Source of the DNA: Stenotrophomonas sp. 364 | GTDB taxonomy: Bacteria > Pseudomonadota > Gammaproteobacteria > Xanthomonadales > Xanthomonadaceae | Direction: 5' to 3' | DNA: 64,000 nt | Assembly (NCBI RefSeq): GCF_009832905.1 | Contig: NZ_CP047135.1 | Span: 3,512,001-3,576,000 of the forward strand | Shown: positions 26,313 through 34,761 of the stretch, in pieces | How the letters are laid out: every line of letters starts with the position of its first letter | Numbering within the stretch: the stretch's first letter is position 1 | Notes under the pieces: generated by a model | Database searches by the model: none | The model's input: the letters and a program-made list of their open reading frames with translations, nothing else | Told to the model about the DNA's origin: nothing | Made by a program: the position numbers and the translations under genes

Positions 26313-26510
26313 GGTAGTCCGTTGCATGGGGGGTGATGACCTGCGCACTGCAGGTGCGTGACCATCATGCGAACGCAACATGAAAGGATTCTTACGCCAC
26401 GGGGTGCGGCATATGAAATGCGACCCAACGCGCGAAACCACACGCGCAAGCTCCCCGCGCGCACCTCACGTACAATGCACCCCTTACCGCAACGGCAGGG
26501 ACAGCAGGCA

Positions 26511-27059
26511 ATGAACGAACAGGACTACGAAGCCGCCAAGTGGGCGCTGCTGCACGCGCATCTGGTACAGGCCACGCCGGAACAGCGGCACCTCTATGTG
26601 GCGCGCTCCAACTACGGTGACAACCAGCGCGCCCTGGCATGGCTGGCCGACCAGCCCGATCTGGACCGCGCCACCGCGCTGATGCTGTTCTGGAGCGTCG
26701 GTGCGGGTTCGCATGCGCAGTACGAATCGCTGGACGACGTGCCTGAGTACGATCGCGACACCCACCAGTTCATTGCCTTGGTGCAGCAACGCTTCCTGGA
26801 CGGTTTCTATGCCGACCACGGTATCGGCTTCGATCCGACGCGGTGGGACGGTGCCGGCCCGAACGAGCATTCGGCCGATGAACTGCAGCGGGTGCCGCCG
26901 CAGATGCTGCAGGCCGTGGACGGCGAGCATCACATCGATCCGTTCGATGAGGCCTACGACGAAGACTACGACGACGGCCTGCCGATGGCACTGGTCGAGC
27001 AGCTGTACGAGCTGGCCGACGTGCACATCGCCTGGGAAGAAGCGAACCCGCAGGCATAG
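26511..27059 (+). CDS. DUF4274-like protein
   Basis: 182 residues from ATG 26511 (MNEQDYEAAKWALLHAHLVQ), with aacggcaggga upstream. Residues about 25-65 (RHLYVARSNYGDNQRALAWL..DLDRATALMLFWSVGAG) follow the pattern of DUF4274: a short helix pair with a conserved N-Y/W-x-D and a late FW. The C-terminal half is strongly acidic (FDEAYDEDYDDGLPMAL). No signal peptide or membrane segment is seen, so it is probably cytosolic. The family has no established function. It is convergent with the DUF1704 gene. Confidence 0.6.
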   Translation: MNEQDYEAAKWALLHAHLVQATPEQRHLYVARSNYGDNQRALAWLADQPDLDRATALMLFWSVGAGSHAQYESLDDVPEYDRDTHQFIALVQQRFLDGFYADHGIGFDPTRWDGAGPNEHSADELQRVPPQMLQAVDGEHHIDPFDEAYDEDYDDGLPMALVEQLYELADVHIAWEEANPQA

Positions 27060-27082
27060 GTCACCACCGACGGTGGTGACCT
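27058..27082. terminator. hairpin between convergent genes
   Basis: aggtcaccacc / ggtggtgacct gives an 11-bp perfect stem with a 3-nt loop, filling the 21-bp gap between two convergent stop codons. It has no T-run and could act as a two-way transcription barrier. Confidence 0.5.
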
Positions 27083-28334
27083 ACTCGGCGGCCAGCTGAT
27101 CCATGCGGATGCGGTTGGCGAACAGCGAAAACGCCAGCATGCCGGCCAGGCCGTTGGCGCGGCTGACCCAATGCGGCAGCCAGCGCGGCGGGCGCAGGAT
27201 GCCTTCTTCGAACAGCGGCGCGAAGGCGATGGCATCCTGCAGCGACATCTTGCCGGCAAACAGCCAGCGGCAGACCTGCAGGCGGTCTTCGGCCAGCATG
27301 TGGCGGAAGAAGGTGTGCACCGACACCAGCCCGCGCAGGTACACGGTGTCCTTGGTGAACGCCGCGCCGCCGGTCGGCGGCACGCCGCGGAACACGCGCT
27401 GGGCCGAGGCGAAGCTCTCTTCGTTGTTCTGCCCGGCGTCGCAGAAGTAGCGGAACACCTGGATGAAATCGGCGCCTTCGCGCGCCATCGCGATCGCTTC
27501 GGTGCGCAGGCTGATGCGCTTGAGGCGTTCGATGTCGATGCTGCCGGTGATCTGTTCGGCAAACGTGGCCAGCCCTTCCTGGGTGGCGGTAACCCGCGGC
27601 GAGGACAACGCCAGGCTGGGCAGGTGCGGCTGCTCGCGGCCGTTGAGCGCGGTCAGCGAATGCACCAGCGCTTCGTGGTGGAACAGCTGCGCCCGGTCGT
27701 AGGCACTGAAGCGGGCGCTGGTGCGCAGGCGGATGCGGGTGGGACCGGCGGCCGCCTTGGAAATCAGCTCCGGGTCGAGCTGCACGCTGATGATGCGCGA
27801 TTCGAAGAAGGCATCAAGGTCGCCCTGCAACTGCAGCTGCAGCGCGGTGGCCGAGACCGGCACCTGTTCTTCCGGGGCGAGCAGCTCGTGGTCCAGCTCC
27901 TGCGCGATCTGGATGAAGTGACGGGCCGCCTCGCGGGTACTGGGGCCGTTGCCGGGCAGCGGGTGTTCGGGCGCGCCGAACAGTTCCACCGAGTAGTGAT
28001 CCACCGCGGCGGTGCCCAGGGATTCCAGCAGGCCGGCGGCCAGGTCCCAGCTGTGCGCAGAGCGCTGCACGTAGAGGCCGATGGGGTGCGCGGGATCGCA
28101 CTGGGCGCTGATCGCGGCCAGGGCGCGGCGCGTGTCGCTGAAGTCCAGTTTCGGATAGCTCACCTGGGGCAGCACCGGGTTGCCGCGCGCCACGCTGGCC
28201 AGGAACGGCGCCTGCAGCGCGGCCGGCCAACTGGTCAGCCCGAGCAGCTTGATGCCGCCCACCGCCTCCACCAGCTGCGCATCGAGCGCGGTGTGGTGGG
28301 CCACCTCACGATCCACGGTCATCGGTGTGTCCAT
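27081..28334 (-). CDS. DUF1704 (QEGLA-motif) protein, MATCAP-like putative metallopeptidase
   Basis: 417 residues from ATG 28334 (MDTPMTVDREVAHHTALDAQ). It belongs to the group often annotated as 'flavohemoglobin expression-modulating QEGLA motif protein'. The zinc motif HExxxH is present (H220-E-A-L-V-H225), and the downstream QEGLA (Q252-E253) offers the third ligand. This is the arrangement of the eukaryotic MATCAP tubulin tyrosine carboxypeptidases, which share DUF1704. It is thus probably a cytosolic metallo-carboxypeptidase of unknown substrate; the link to flavohemoglobin is only a historical name. A REP lies directly upstream. In-frame codons beyond 28334 fall in that repeat, which is why I chose this start. 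Confidence 0.85.
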   Translation of the reverse strand: MDTPMTVDREVAHHTALDAQLVEAVGGIKLLGLTSWPAALQAPFLASVARGNPVLPQVSYPKLDFSDTRRALAAISAQCDPAHPIGLYVQRSAHSWDLAAGLLESLGTAAVDHYSVELFGAPEHPLPGNGPSTREAARHFIQIAQELDHELLAPEEQVPVSATALQLQLQGDLDAFFESRIISVQLDPELISKAAAGPTRIRLRTSARFSAYDRAQLFHHEALVHSLTALNGREQPHLPSLALSSPRVTATQEGLATFAEQITGSIDIERLKRISLRTEAIAMAREGADFIQVFRYFCDAGQNNEESFASAQRVFRGVPPTGGAAFTKDTVYLRGLVSVHTFFRHMLAEDRLQVCRWLFAGKMSLQDAIAFAPLFEEGILRPPRWLPHWVSRANGLAGMLAFSLFANRIRMDQLAAE

Positions 28335-28348
28335 GGGCGGACAATAGC

Positions 28349-28371
28349 AGCCCCCCATGGGGTGGCTCTAC
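28349..28371 (-). repeat. GTAG-type REP (SMAG-like)
   Basis: agccccccatggggtggctctac, an imperfect palindrome ending in ctac (GTAG on the minus strand), in the 47-bp gap between rsgA and the DUF1704 gene. Confidence 0.75.
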
Positions 28372-28381
28372 CCGGCGAGGG

Positions 28382-29479
28382 TTATCGGCGGCCGCCTTTT
28401 CCGCCCGGGCGCCACTGCGCGCCCTTTCCCACGTGCTTGCGCTCGATGGCCTGCTGCGCCTGGCGTACCGCCAGCTTGGCCGCCGCGGCCGCTACTTCTT
28501 CCTTCAGCTTGAAGTAGTTCAACAGGCGCTCTTCATCCAGCGTGCCGTCGTCGATGGCCGCACGGATCGCACAGCCCGGCTCACGCTGGTGCGCGCAGTC
28601 GCGGAAACGGCATTGCGCCGACAAGGCTTCCACGTCGGAGAAACCGCCTTCGCTCAACGCTTCCTCACCGGTCGGCTTCAGCTCGCGCATGCCGGGCGTG
28701 TCGATCAGGCAGGCGCCAGCCGGCAGCGGGATCAACGCACGGTGGGTGGTGGTGTGGCGGCCGCGCGAGTCGTTGACGCGCACGTCGGCGGTCTTCATGC
28801 GCTCCTCGCCGAGCAGGGTGTTGGTCAGCGTGGACTTGCCCGCGCCCGACGACCCCACCAGCACCACGGTGCGGCCCGCGCCCAGCCACGGCAGCAGCGC
28901 CGACGCGCTGGCCGGGTCGCGGCCGTTGATGGCCAGCAGCGGAATGTCCTGCGCGGCCAGCTCTTCCAGCACGTCCAGCGCATCCTGGCTGTACTCGGTC
29001 TGATCGGCCTTGGTCAGCACCACCACCGGCTGCGCGCCGCCACCGCCCACCAGCAGCAGGTAACGCTCGATCCGGCGCGGGTTGAAGTCCGCATCCAGGC
29101 CGCACACGATGAACACGGTATCGATGTTGGCCGCGATCACCTGCTGGTGGTAATGCTCGCCGGCCGCCCCGCGTTTGATCGCGGTGCGCCGCGGCAGCAG
29201 CGCGATGATCTTGATGCCGTCCAGCAGCACCCAGTCACCCACCGCGGCGCGTTCATGGCTGGGGAAACGCGGCCGCTGCCACTCCGGCGGGGATTCGGTC
29301 TTGATGGCCGCGTCCGGCATGTCGGCCACGATGTAGCCGGTGCGGTGCTGCTCGATCACCCGGCCGGGACGGGCCTGCGGGTGTGCATCGAACAAGGCCT
29401 GCCAGCTGGGCAGCTCGGGGGCGCCTGCCCAGGGCCAGCCTATGGTCTGCAGGGCGCGGAAATCGATCGGTTCGCTCAT
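28382..29479 (-). CDS. rsgA: ribosome small-subunit-dependent GTPase A
   Basis: 365 residues. This is a circularly permuted GTPase that promotes late 30S subunit maturation in the cytosol. The OB-like N-terminal region is about 30-110. The GTPase motifs come in permuted order: G4 (VVVLTKADQ), G5 region, then the P-loop GSSGAGKSTLTN, the T-rich switch (RGRHTTTHRALIPLP) and G3 (DTPGMREL). The C-terminal zinc-binding part is CRFRDCAHQREPGC. Length and motif order are normal. It is divergent from the aminotransferase gene, and about 140 bp separate the two starts. Confidence 0.95.
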   Translation of the reverse strand: MSEPIDFRALQTIGWPWAGAPELPSWQALFDAHPQARPGRVIEQHRTGYIVADMPDAAIKTESPPEWQRPRFPSHERAAVGDWVLLDGIKIIALLPRRTAIKRGAAGEHYHQQVIAANIDTVFIVCGLDADFNPRRIERYLLLVGGGGAQPVVVLTKADQTEYSQDALDVLEELAAQDIPLLAINGRDPASASALLPWLGAGRTVVLVGSSGAGKSTLTNTLLGEERMKTADVRVNDSRGRHTTTHRALIPLPAGACLIDTPGMRELKPTGEEALSEGGFSDVEALSAQCRFRDCAHQREPGCAIRAAIDDGTLDEERLLNYFKLKEEVAAAAAKLAVRQAQQAIERKHVGKGAQWRPGGKGGRR

Positions 29480-29621
29480 CGCCCCATTCTACCCTTCCCC
29501 GCCGCCCCGGCCGGGTCGGGCAACTGCCCGCCAACAATGGGGTTTTGGCCCCGGCGGGGCTTGCCCCGCAACGCACCAATTCCGCTACCATGCAGATTCC
29601 ATGCCCTCCAACGGCCCAGTC

Positions 29622-30896
29622 ATGTCCACGCCCCCGATCAAGCCGCTTGCCACCCGCGAGCGCCTGTCCGAAGTCCGCTACGAGATCCGGGGCGAACTGG
29701 CGCGGCGAGCGCGTGAGCTGGAGGCCCAGGGCCGCAAGCTGATCAAGCTGAACATCGGCAACCCGGGCAACTTCGGCTTCCGCGCACCGGAACACCTGCA
29801 GCGCGCGATCGCCGACGACATGGGCCGCACCGACCCGTATACCCACCAGCAGGGCCTGCCGGAGGCGCGCGAGGCCATCGCAGCCGCCTACGCCCGGCGT
29901 GGCGCGCCCGATGCGCACCCGGACCGGGTGTTCGTGGGCAACGGCGTCAGCGAGCTGATCGACCTGTCGCTGCGCGCCCTGCTCAACCCCGGCGATGAGG
30001 TGCTGGTGCCCTCGCCCGACTACCCGCTGTGGTCGGCGGCCACCATCCTAAACGACGGCCGCCCGGTGTATTACCGCTGCGCGCCGGAGAACGGCTTCCA
30101 GCCGGACCCGGTGGAGATCGAGACGCTGGTGTCCTCGCGCACCCGCGCCATCGTGCTGATCAACCCGAACAACCCCAGCGGCGCCAGCTACTCGCGCGAC
30201 CTGCTGGAGCGTATCGTGGCGATCGCGGCGAAGCACAACCTGCTGCTGATGGTCGATGAGATCTACGACCAGATCCTGTACGACGACGCGCAGTTCCACC
30301 CGGTGGCCCCGCTGGCCGGCGAGCATCCGTGCATCACCTTCAGCGGGCTGAGCAAGGTCCACCGCGCCTGCGGCTGGCGGGTGGGCTGGGCGATGTTGTC
30401 CGGTGCGGCCGAACGGCTGGGCGAGTTCCGCGCGGCGATGGACCTGCTCAGCGCGCTGCGCCTGTGCGCCAACGTGCCGGGCCAGTACGCCATCGATGCG
30501 GCCGTCAACGGCCCGGACACCGTCTCGGCGCTGTGCGCGCCGGGCGGCCGGCTGTATGAAACCCGTCGCGCGGTGATCGAGGCCTGCAACGCCAGCGAGC
30601 ACCTGTCGCTGGTGGCCCCGGCCGGCGCGCTGTACGCCTTCCCGGCCGTGGTCGGGCCGGCGGCCCGCAGCTTCGATGACCACGATTTCGCACTGGAACT
30701 GATGAACGAGGAAGGCGTGCTGGTGGTGCCGGGCTCGAGCTTCAACGTGCCCTACCGCCACCACTTCCGGGTCACCCTGCTGCCCGAAGCGGAGGTGATG
30801 CGCGATGTCTTCGCCCGCATCGACCGCGCGTTGGCGCGGCGTGCCGAAGCGAACACCAAGGTGGTGCCGCTGAAGCCGCGCAGCGCGGTGGCCTGA
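29622..30896 (+). CDS. PLP-dependent aminotransferase, AlaA-like
   Basis: 424 residues from ATG 29622 (MSTPPIKPLATRERLSEVRY); ATG 29601 is an alternative. It is a fold-type I class I/II aminotransferase. Visible are LNIGNPGNFGFRAPEHL, the cofactor loop GVSELIDLSLRAL, NPNNPSGASYSRD, VDEIYDQILYD and the PLP lysine in FSGLSKVHRACGWRVGW. The conserved Arg is in HHFRVTLLP. The pattern fits E. coli AlaA (glutamate-pyruvate transaminase), so it probably interconverts pyruvate and alanine. The SGNH hydrolase gene begins immediately at its stop codon, suggesting coupled translation. Confidence 0.88.
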   Translation: MSTPPIKPLATRERLSEVRYEIRGELARRARELEAQGRKLIKLNIGNPGNFGFRAPEHLQRAIADDMGRTDPYTHQQGLPEAREAIAAAYARRGAPDAHPDRVFVGNGVSELIDLSLRALLNPGDEVLVPSPDYPLWSAATILNDGRPVYYRCAPENGFQPDPVEIETLVSSRTRAIVLINPNNPSGASYSRDLLERIVAIAAKHNLLLMVDEIYDQILYDDAQFHPVAPLAGEHPCITFSGLSKVHRACGWRVGWAMLSGAAERLGEFRAAMDLLSALRLCANVPGQYAIDAAVNGPDTVSALCAPGGRLYETRRAVIEACNASEHLSLVAPAGALYAFPAVVGPAARSFDDHDFALELMNEEGVLVVPGSSFNVPYRHHFRVTLLPEAEVMRDVFARIDRALARRAEANTKVVPLKPRSAVA

Positions 30897-31520
30897 GTGG
30901 CGCTGTCCTATCTGGCCCTGGGCGACTCCTACACCATCGGCGAAGGGGTTGAACCGGCTGCGCGCTGGCCACTGCAGCTGGTGGCCGGCCTGCGCGACAT
31001 CAAAGTGGCGGTGGACGACCCGCAGATCATCGCCACCACCGGCTGGACCACCGACGAACTGGAGGCCGGCATCGATGCCGCCGCGCCGCAGGGGCCCTTC
31101 GATCTGGTCAGCCTGCTGATCGGGGTGAACGACCAGTACCGCGGCCGCAGCGTGGACGACTACCGCCCGCGCTTCACCGCGCTGCTGCAGCGTGCGCTCG
31201 GCTTTGCCGGCGATCGCGCGCAGCGTGTGCTGGTGCTGTCCATTCCCGATTGGGGCGTCACCCCGTATGCGCGCGAGCACAACCGCGACCGCGTGCAGGT
31301 CGGACAGGAACTGGATGCCTACAACGCGGCCGCCGCCGCGATCTGCGCCGAGCACGGCGTGTCGTTCATCGACATCACCGACCTCAGCCGGGTCCCCGGC
31401 GCCGAAGCGGTGATGCTGGTCGACGATGGCCTGCATCCGTCGGCGGCGATGTACGCGCTGTGGACCGAGCGCGCCTTCCAGGTGGCGCGGGTGCAGTTGG
31501 CCGACGAGGTGCCGCGCTGA
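30897..31520 (+). CDS. SGNH/GDSL-family hydrolase
   Basis: 207 residues, starting at GTG 30897 directly after the stop of the aminotransferase gene (TGAGTG). The SGNH blocks are visible: block I GDSYTIGEG with the nucleophile Ser, block III GVND (LLIGVNDQYRG), and block V DGLHPS with the Asp-His pair. No signal peptide, so a cytosolic esterase or acyl hydrolase is likely. Its stop overlaps the most probable start of the downstream methyltransferase. The substrate is unknown. Confidence 0.88.
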   Translation: MALSYLALGDSYTIGEGVEPAARWPLQLVAGLRDIKVAVDDPQIIATTGWTTDELEAGIDAAAPQGPFDLVSLLIGVNDQYRGRSVDDYRPRFTALLQRALGFAGDRAQRVLVLSIPDWGVTPYAREHNRDRVQVGQELDAYNAAAAAICAEHGVSFIDITDLSRVPGAEAVMLVDDGLHPSAAMYALWTERAFQVARVQLADEVPR

Positions 31521-32218
31521 GCACGGACGCCCTGCCACTGGCCAAGGAACAGGCCCGCCGCATCGCTGACGCCTTCATGCCGGCCCAGCGCTTCGGCAAC
31601 CGACGCGATTACTACTACAGCCGCGGCAAGCTCGGCAGCGATCCGCTGTACCCGGGCGTGCTGGCCGCACTGGCGCCCGCGCACGGCGCCCTGCTCGACA
31701 TCGGCTGCGGCCTGGGCCTGCTGGCGCACGTGGTGCGCCAGGCCGGGCACCGGCAGCCATACCTGGGCGTGGACATCGATGCGGACAAGATTGCCCGTGC
31801 CCAGCGCGCCGGGGCGCGCGCGGCGCTGGCCGACGTGCGCTTCGACTGCCTGGATGCCAGCGCCACGCTGCCCGCCCACCACGGCAGCGTGGCGCTGCTG
31901 GACGTGCTGCAGTACCTGCCCGCGCACGCCCAGACCGGGCTGCTGCAGGCGGCCGCCGCGCGCGTCGCACCGGGCGGGCGGCTGGTGATCCGCACCACCC
32001 TGGCCGACAACAGCGGCCGCGACCGCACCACCCGCATCACCGACATGCTGGCGCACCTGGTGGGGTGGATGGGCACCCGCCCGCGCCACTATCCCGATGC
32101 CGACAGCGTGCGCGCGCCCCTGGAAGCGGCCGGCCTGCGCCTGCAGATGCGCCCGCTATACGGCAACACCCCGTTCAACAACTGGCTGGTCAGTGCCGAG
32201 CGGCCCGCACTTGCCTGA
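31517..32218 (+). CDS. class I SAM-dependent methyltransferase
   Basis: The SAM-binding motif LLDIGCGLGLLAHVV lies about 55 residues in, followed by YLGVDIDADKIARAQ and the later ALLDVLQYLPA. It resembles small-molecule methyltransferases; the substrate is unknown. The start is unclear. No ATG or TTG lies near the upstream stop, but CTG at 31517 overlaps the hydrolase stop (CTGA) and has gagg about 7 bp upstream, giving 233 residues (..STDALPLAKEQARRIADAF). The first in-frame ATG is at 31577 (213 residues) and has no visible ribosome site. The segment between them has normal codon bias. It forms an operon with the aminotransferase and SGNH genes. Confidence 0.85.
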   Translation: MSTDALPLAKEQARRIADAFMPAQRFGNRRDYYYSRGKLGSDPLYPGVLAALAPAHGALLDIGCGLGLLAHVVRQAGHRQPYLGVDIDADKIARAQRAGARAALADVRFDCLDASATLPAHHGSVALLDVLQYLPAHAQTGLLQAAAARVAPGGRLVIRTTLADNSGRDRTTRITDMLAHLVGWMGTRPRHYPDADSVRAPLEAAGLRLQMRPLYGNTPFNNWLVSAERPALA

Positions 32219-32278
32219 GGGTCGCGCACGGCGCGCCGCACGCGCATACTCGCGCCCCGATACCGGCATGGAGCCCGC

Positions 32279-32632
32279 ATGACCCCGCCCTCGCACCGAC
32301 ATTCCGCCCTGGGCATCGCCGCGCTGGTGATCAGCCTCTGCGGGCTGGTGATGTTCGCGATCAGCGCGCACTACGCGCATACCCCGGCCCATGCGCAGAT
32401 GCAGACGCTGCCGGTGGTGCTGCTGGTGGTGCTGTGCATCAGCATCGGCCTGGCCCTGCTGGCCATGGTGATGGGCATCGGCAGCCTGCTGCAGCACCGC
32501 CGCCGGCGGGTGACCGGGGTGCTGGCGCTGGGGCTGGCGGTCACGCTGTTGCTGGCCCAGATGTCGCTGGCCAGCTGGATGCGCCAGCAATGGCAGCACG
32601 CGCACCCGGTGGCGGGCCGCATCCAGCCGTAA
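32279..32632 (+). CDS. hypothetical small inner-membrane protein
   Basis: 117 residues with three predicted membrane helices: LGIAALVISLCGLVMFAISA, LPVVLLVVLCISIGLALLAMV and VTGVLALGLAVTLLLAQMSL. A short basic loop (LLQHRRRR) lies between the last two. A weak ggag site lies 7 bp upstream (atggagcccgcatg). I recognise no family. It follows the methyltransferase by 60 bp and is convergent with the polysaccharide deacetylase gene. Confidence 0.65.
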   Translation: MTPPSHRHSALGIAALVISLCGLVMFAISAHYAHTPAHAQMQTLPVVLLVVLCISIGLALLAMVMGIGSLLQHRRRRVTGVLALGLAVTLLLAQMSLASWMRQQWQHAHPVAGRIQP

Positions 32633-32649
32633 CGCGGCGCGCCTGGCGC

Positions 32650-33432
32650 CTACGCCGCGTCGGGCAGGACCGCGCTCAGGCCACGATCCTGCAGGGCCTG
32701 CAGCACCGCTTCGATGATCGCCAGGTTGTGCCCGTGGGCCGCGCCCTCATGCAGCAGCACGATGGCGCCCGGCCCCAGGTCGGCCACGATGCGCTCCACC
32801 ACGGCCGCCGGCTGGCAGTCCACCCCGTCGAACCCACGTGCGCTCCAGCCCACCCGGGTGAGCTGCCACTGCGCCAGGGCCGGGGCCACGAAGGGGTTGG
32901 TCATGCCCACGACCGAGCGGTACCAGCGCGGGGGCTGCCCGGCGATGGCGGTCAGCGCCTGCTGGCACTGGGCGATTTCGTCGGCCATCGCCGCCCGCCC
33001 CAGCCGCCAGAAGCGGGTCTGCGGGTGGCGGTGGCTGTGGTTGCCCAAGGTGTGGCCGCGGGCCAGCATCTGCCGCACCAGTTCGGGCTGGGCCAGGGCC
33101 CGCTCGCCGACCAGGAAGAAGGTGGCCTTGGCCTGGTAGCGGTCCAGCAGGTCCAGTACCGCCGGAGTTTCCGGCGAGGGGCCGTCGTCGATGGTCAGCC
33201 ACACCCGGGGCGCGCTGCCCGGCAGGCGGCTGAGCACGGGGGCGTAGAAGCGGCTGTTGGGCAGGAACACGGGCACCAGGAACAGCGCGTGCGAGGTCAC
33301 CATCAGCGCCAGCCCGACGGGCCACCCCAGGCCTACCCACGCCAGCACCACCAGCAGCTGTGACGCCAGGAGCCAGGGCACCCAGCGCCAGGGGCGCAGG
33401 GGAATGCGATGCAATGTTTCCGGTACGGTCAT
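32650..33432 (-). CDS. membrane-anchored polysaccharide deacetylase (NodB domain)
   Basis: 260 residues from ATG 33432 (MTVPETLHRIPLRPWRWVPW); ATG 33447 would add five. Two N-terminal hydrophobic stretches (WLLASQLLVVLAWVGLG and ALMVTSHALFLVPVFL) anchor it, and the NodB-homology domain follows (about 75-250). Its metal motifs are TIDDGPSPETP (Asp-Asp) and the His motif GNHSHRHPQTRF (HxxxH). These enzymes are metal-dependent CE4 deacetylases of N-acetylated glycans such as peptidoglycan or exopolysaccharide; the substrate here is open. It is divergent from grxD. Confidence 0.88.
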   Translation of the reverse strand: MTVPETLHRIPLRPWRWVPWLLASQLLVVLAWVGLGWPVGLALMVTSHALFLVPVFLPNSRFYAPVLSRLPGSAPRVWLTIDDGPSPETPAVLDLLDRYQAKATFFLVGERALAQPELVRQMLARGHTLGNHSHRHPQTRFWRLGRAAMADEIAQCQQALTAIAGQPPRWYRSVVGMTNPFVAPALAQWQLTRVGWSARGFDGVDCQPAAVVERIVADLGPGAIVLLHEGAAHGHNLAIIEAVLQALQDRGLSAVLPDAA

Positions 33433-33489
33433 GCCCCATGATGCCATGCGGCGTAGAATGACCGGTTCCAAACGCCGGACCCGACCGTC

Positions 33490-34416
33490 ATGTCCCTTGA
33501 TCCCGCCCTGCGCTCGCGCATCGAATCCATCCTCACCGCCAACCGCGTCGTGCTGTTCATGAAGGGTCAGCCGAGCATGCCGCAGTGCGGTTTCTCCGCC
33601 AAGGCGGTGGGCGCGCTGCAGGACCTGGGCGTGGAGTTCGCCCACGTCAACGTGCTGGCCGACGCCGAGATCCGCGAAGGCATCAAGGCCTACGGCGACT
33701 GGCCGACCATTCCGCAGCTGTACATCGACAGCGAGCTGGTGGGCGGCAGCGACATCATTCTGCAGATGGCGAGCAGCGGTGAGCTGAGCAGTGTGCTGGG
33801 TCTGGCCGCACCGGACCGCACGGCACCGAACATCACGGTGACGCCGGCCGCGGTAGAGATGCTGCGCGGCGCGCTGGCCGATGCACCGGGTGCGTCGCTG
33901 CAGCTGGGCATCGATGCAAACTTCCAGCCAAACTTCCAGCTGGCCCCGCACGACGACAACGCGATCGCGGCCGAGTCCAACGGGCTGCGCGTGCAGTTCG
34001 ATCTGGCCAGCGCGCGTCGCGCCGAGGGCATCACCATTGATTGGGTGGACGATATCCGCGGTAAGGGTCTTGCGATCGACAACCCGAACGCACCGCGTGC
34101 GGTGAAGGATCTGGCGGTGCGCGATGCCGACGACCAGCTGCGCGCCGGCCGCCTGACGGTGGTGGACGTGCGCCCGGTCGATGAGCGCGCGATCGCGTCG
34201 ATCAACGCGGCGTTCGAGACGTTCGACGGTGACAACCGCGCCCGTCTGGAAGCCCTGCCGAAGGACACCGCGCTGGGCTTCCTGTGCCACCACGGCGGCC
34301 GCAGCGCGCAGGCCGCCGAGCAGTTCCGCGCCCTGGGCTTCACCAACGTGCACAACATCACCGGCGGCATCGACGCCTGGTCGAACGACGTGGACAACAG
34401 CGTGCCGAAGTACTGA
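33490..34416 (+). CDS. grxD: Grx4-type monothiol glutaredoxin fused to IscA-like and rhodanese domains
   Basis: 308 residues, about three times a normal GrxD. Residues 1-105 are a CGFS glutaredoxin (C33-G-F-S, WPTIPQLYID, GGSDIILQM), which delivers or stores 2Fe-2S clusters with BolA partners. About 112-200 form a HesB/IscA-like domain (NITVTPAAVEMLRGALAD, GLRVQFDLASARRAEGITIDW), but it has no cysteine, so the usual cluster ligands are gone. About 205-308 form a rhodanese domain with loop C266-HHGGRS. The fusion is typical of Xanthomonadaceae and looks like a cytosolic Fe-S trafficking protein. A terminator follows directly, so it is probably transcribed alone. Confidence 0.92.
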   Translation: MSLDPALRSRIESILTANRVVLFMKGQPSMPQCGFSAKAVGALQDLGVEFAHVNVLADAEIREGIKAYGDWPTIPQLYIDSELVGGSDIILQMASSGELSSVLGLAAPDRTAPNITVTPAAVEMLRGALADAPGASLQLGIDANFQPNFQLAPHDDNAIAAESNGLRVQFDLASARRAEGITIDWVDDIRGKGLAIDNPNAPRAVKDLAVRDADDQLRAGRLTVVDVRPVDERAIASINAAFETFDGDNRARLEALPKDTALGFLCHHGGRSAQAAEQFRALGFTNVHNITGGIDAWSNDVDNSVPKY

Positions 34417-34440
34417 TCGACGTCAGTTCAACGCTCAAAG

Positions 34441-34467
34441 AAAAACGCCGGCAATGCCGGCGTTTTT
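34441..34467 (+). terminator. rho-independent terminator of grxD
   Basis: aaaaacgccggc / gccggcgttttt, a 12-bp perfect stem with a 3-nt loop, 24 bp after the stop. Confidence 0.92.
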
Positions 34468-34516
34468 CGTTTTCTGTTCTGAAGCCAAAGCAGCTTGGCT
34501 GTGACGTCTCGGGCTG

Positions 34517-34622
34517 GGCGGGGGTGTGGGGGTTCACGGGACACGCCGTAAATCCATCCCTGGAGGCTCGTGGGCGCCATCCATGGCGCCCAACGGTCCC
34601 GCGAACCCCCACACCCCCACCC
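34517..34622 (+). repeat. short inverted-repeat-bounded element, copy 1
   Basis: About 100 bp bounded by gggggtgtgggggttc (34520-34535) and its exact complement gaacccccacaccccc (34603-34618). Inside are cgggacacgccgt and a 45-bp core at 34558-34602, with its own palindrome gggcgccatccatggcgccc. The same core returns inverted at 34780-34824. Confidence 0.8.
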
Positions 34623-34761
34623 CTGACAGTTGGCCGGTAGCCATGGCAAAAACACACAGCACAAGCAGCACCCGCTGGTTCAAGGTGTCAGAAGCGTTAG
34701 AGGTGTTAGAGGTGTTCGAGCTTTGCCGCTCTTTCGTTGAGCACCCGCACACTGTCAGAGG

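Noticed and set aside
34625..34760. Short direct repeat ttagaggtgttagaggtg as a functional element
   Set aside because: Only two imperfect units in lower-GC spacer DNA; too little to call.
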